In this document: positions 63,210 through 64,000 of the stretch, piece after piece | How positions within the stretch are numbered: the first letter of the stretch is position 1 | Layout of the letters: every line of letters begins with the position of its first letter | From: Ezakiella sp. | GTDB lineage: Bacteria; Bacillota; Clostridia; Tissierellales; Peptoniphilaceae | Assembly (NCBI GenBank): GCA_022778715.1 | Contig: JALFRW010000008.1 | Location: 25,290 to 89,289, forward strand | Direction: 5' to 3' | Length of the DNA stretch: 64,000 nucleotides | Made by a program: the position numbers and the translations under genes | The notes under the pieces: generated by a model | Told to the model about the DNA's origin: nothing | The model's database searches: none | What the model saw: only the letters and a program-made list of their open reading frames with translations

Positions 63210-63440
63210 TTGACTAATATTAATAAACTTAGAGGGAAAATGGCAGAAAAAGAAATTAGTGTAAGTGAGTTAGCAACAATGATTAATGTTAATCAAGCCA
63301 CACTATATAGAAGATTAGATGATGGAGAAAAATTTTCAATTAAAGAAGCAAAAGAAATTGCAAAAGTTCTAGAATTAACAGCAAAAGAATTAAATGAAAT
63401 TTTTTTTAGCGAAATAGTCGCAGATATGCAACAACAATAA
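63210..63440 (+). CDS. Cro-like HTH protein, TTG start
   Basis: 76 residues with an XRE-type helix-turn-helix (ISVSELATMINVNQATLYRRLDDG, residues 16-40) and a short helical end. The start is TTG, 6 bases after AAAGGAGA; no ATG is available before residue 11. As the first gene rightward from the divergent repressor, it should be the early-switch partner or an early regulator. Confidence 0.85.
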   Translation: MTNINKLRGKMAEKEISVSELATMINVNQATLYRRLDDGEKFSIKEAKEIAKVLELTAKELNEIFFSEIVADMQQQ

Positions 63441-63535
63441 ATTTATACCGCGATTATAAGAGAGCAAAAGGAATAGAACACTACAAGCAAATTATAAAGA
63501 GGTTAGTAAAACAACAACAAAAAAAGGAGGAATAT

Positions 63536-63715
63536 ATGAACAAAGTTTTATTAAATGTTAAAGAAACTGCGGAAGTGCTTGGACTGGGCAGAGATAAGAC
63601 CTATCAAATAATGAAATTGAAAAGCTTCCCAAAGGTTTTTAATGGCAGCAGAATAATGACTATTGCTTCAGAGTTAGACGAGTGGGTTAAAGCACATAAA
63701 GGCGGTCAAATTTAA
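63536..63715 (+). CDS. small helix-turn-helix protein (excisionase/AlpA-like)
   Basis: 59 residues: LLNVKETAEVLGLGRDKTYQ, then MKLKSFPKVFNGSRIMT and a LDEWVKAHKGG end. This is the winged-helix pattern of DNA-binding domain proteins of the excisionase/AlpA group that start many Firmicutes phage early operons. A strong AAGGAGG lies 7 bases before the ATG. Confidence 0.85.
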   Translation: MNKVLLNVKETAEVLGLGRDKTYQIMKLKSFPKVFNGSRIMTIASELDEWVKAHKGGQI

Positions 63716-63793
63716 TTTAAAATGAGGAAATAAAAAAGCACAAAAGGAACACGGAATATCCTTAGATGATTTTATGAAGATTGAGGTGAAATG

Positions 63794-64000
63794 ATGGCTG
63801 TTTGGGTTACTTTTTATTATGGAATGATGGAAGGTCTTAGAGATTATAAGGAGCATAAAAACAAAGAGGAAGCAGAAAAATATTTTAGGGCAACTTATAG
63901 AAACTACTTCTCTCTTGATACTGGTCTTGAAAATTTTAAGCTGCCTTACTCTTATGGATATCCACATAGAAAGTACTATGTAATGACTAAATACAGGTTT
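63794..64000 (+). CDS. element protein of unknown function (runs off the window)
   Basis: The frame from 63794 is open to the last base: MAVWVTFYYGMMEGLRDYKE, then a Lys/Glu-rich helix and aromatic-rich stretch. GAGGTG (63784-63788 region) fits this ATG better than the one at 63791. The C-terminus is outside the window and I do not recognise it. Confidence 0.6.
   Translation, partial: MAVWVTFYYGMMEGLRDYKEHKNKEEAEKYFRATYRNYFSLDTGLENFKLPYSYGYPHRKYYVMTKYRF

Larger units (their letters stand above)
60470..64000. mobile_element. left part of an integrated element (prophage or ICE) at tRNA-Leu
   Basis: From the T-arm/acceptor end of tRNA-Leu onward the gene content changes. There is a tyrosine integrase next to the tRNA, two small HTH proteins, a CI/LexA-like repressor and a divergent Cro-like gene. 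The core site presumably includes the tRNA 3' end, which the element would carry to keep the tRNA intact. The other end and its repeat are outside the window, so the exact boundary is an estimate and prophage cannot be told from ICE. Confidence 0.8.

Noticed and set aside
63440..63535. Open frame continuous with the upstream side of the gene at 63536
   Set aside because: It is open but has no ATG, GTG or TTG, and the strong AAGGAGG directly before 63536 decides the start.
63726..63794. Open piece reading KKAQKEHGISLDDFMKIEVK before the last gene
   Set aside because: It looks protein-like but has no usable start codon after the TGA at 63723, so at most it is a remnant.

Overview
The window is a low-GC, gene-dense piece of a Gram-positive (Firmicutes-type) chromosome. 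The evidence is: T-box leaders upstream of tyrS and asnS, strong AGGAGG ribosome sites, GatCAB, an rqcP-divIC pair, a spoVB-like/yabN-like/hup run and lipoproteins with Gram-positive lipoboxes. Anaerobic metabolism (dihydroorotate dehydrogenase B with PyrK, formate-tetrahydrofolate ligase, corrinoid adenosyltransferase) and the overall style fit an anaerobic coccus of the Tissierellia/Peptoniphilaceae kind. That placement is inference, not proof.

Layout. 1-7156: a run of closely spaced genes on the + strand with the end of pyrK, pyrD, pyrE, an AcpS-NnrD fusion, a small membrane protein, asnB and pepF. 7220-9699: fhs with two small regulators, from a clear promoter to a terminator. 10279-17555: pcrA, ligA, gatC, gatA, gatB. 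18048-20985: a secreted cell-wall amidase and rdgB. 21114-24929: a six-gene operon with two ABC exporter modules and a YtrA-type GntR regulator, headed by a palindromic operator on the -10 box. 25162-31503: an Opp peptide importer whose two ATPases are fused. 31571-37462: five adjacent genes (three membrane proteins, a coiled-coil McrB-like AAA+ ATPase, a McrC-like PD-(D/E)XK nuclease). This is the best candidate here for an under-described defence system. 37525-38919: tyrS on the - strand behind a compact T-box. 38987-42500: sodA, an rRNA methyltransferase, a PAS-PP2C phosphatase, rqcP and divIC. 42523-54280: asnS (T-box), leuS, a YcxB-like gene, glmU, prs, pth, mfd and a PpiC lipoprotein. 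54285-60047: L25, a flippase, a YabN-like methylase domain, HU, gpmA, cobO and a drug/metabolite exporter. 60113-60491: four tRNA genes (Gly, His, Lys, Leu).

From the 3' end of tRNA-Leu to the window end lies the left part of an integrated element (prophage or ICE). It has an integrase pointing at the tRNA, two small HTH proteins, a 43-residue protein, a CI/LexA-like repressor and a divergent Cro-like gene with operator palindromes between them. Its right end is outside the window.

Two genes, glmU and the McrC-like nuclease, appear to use the rare start codons ATC and ATT. Most start choices below rest on ribosome-binding sites, and several differ from the longest open frame.
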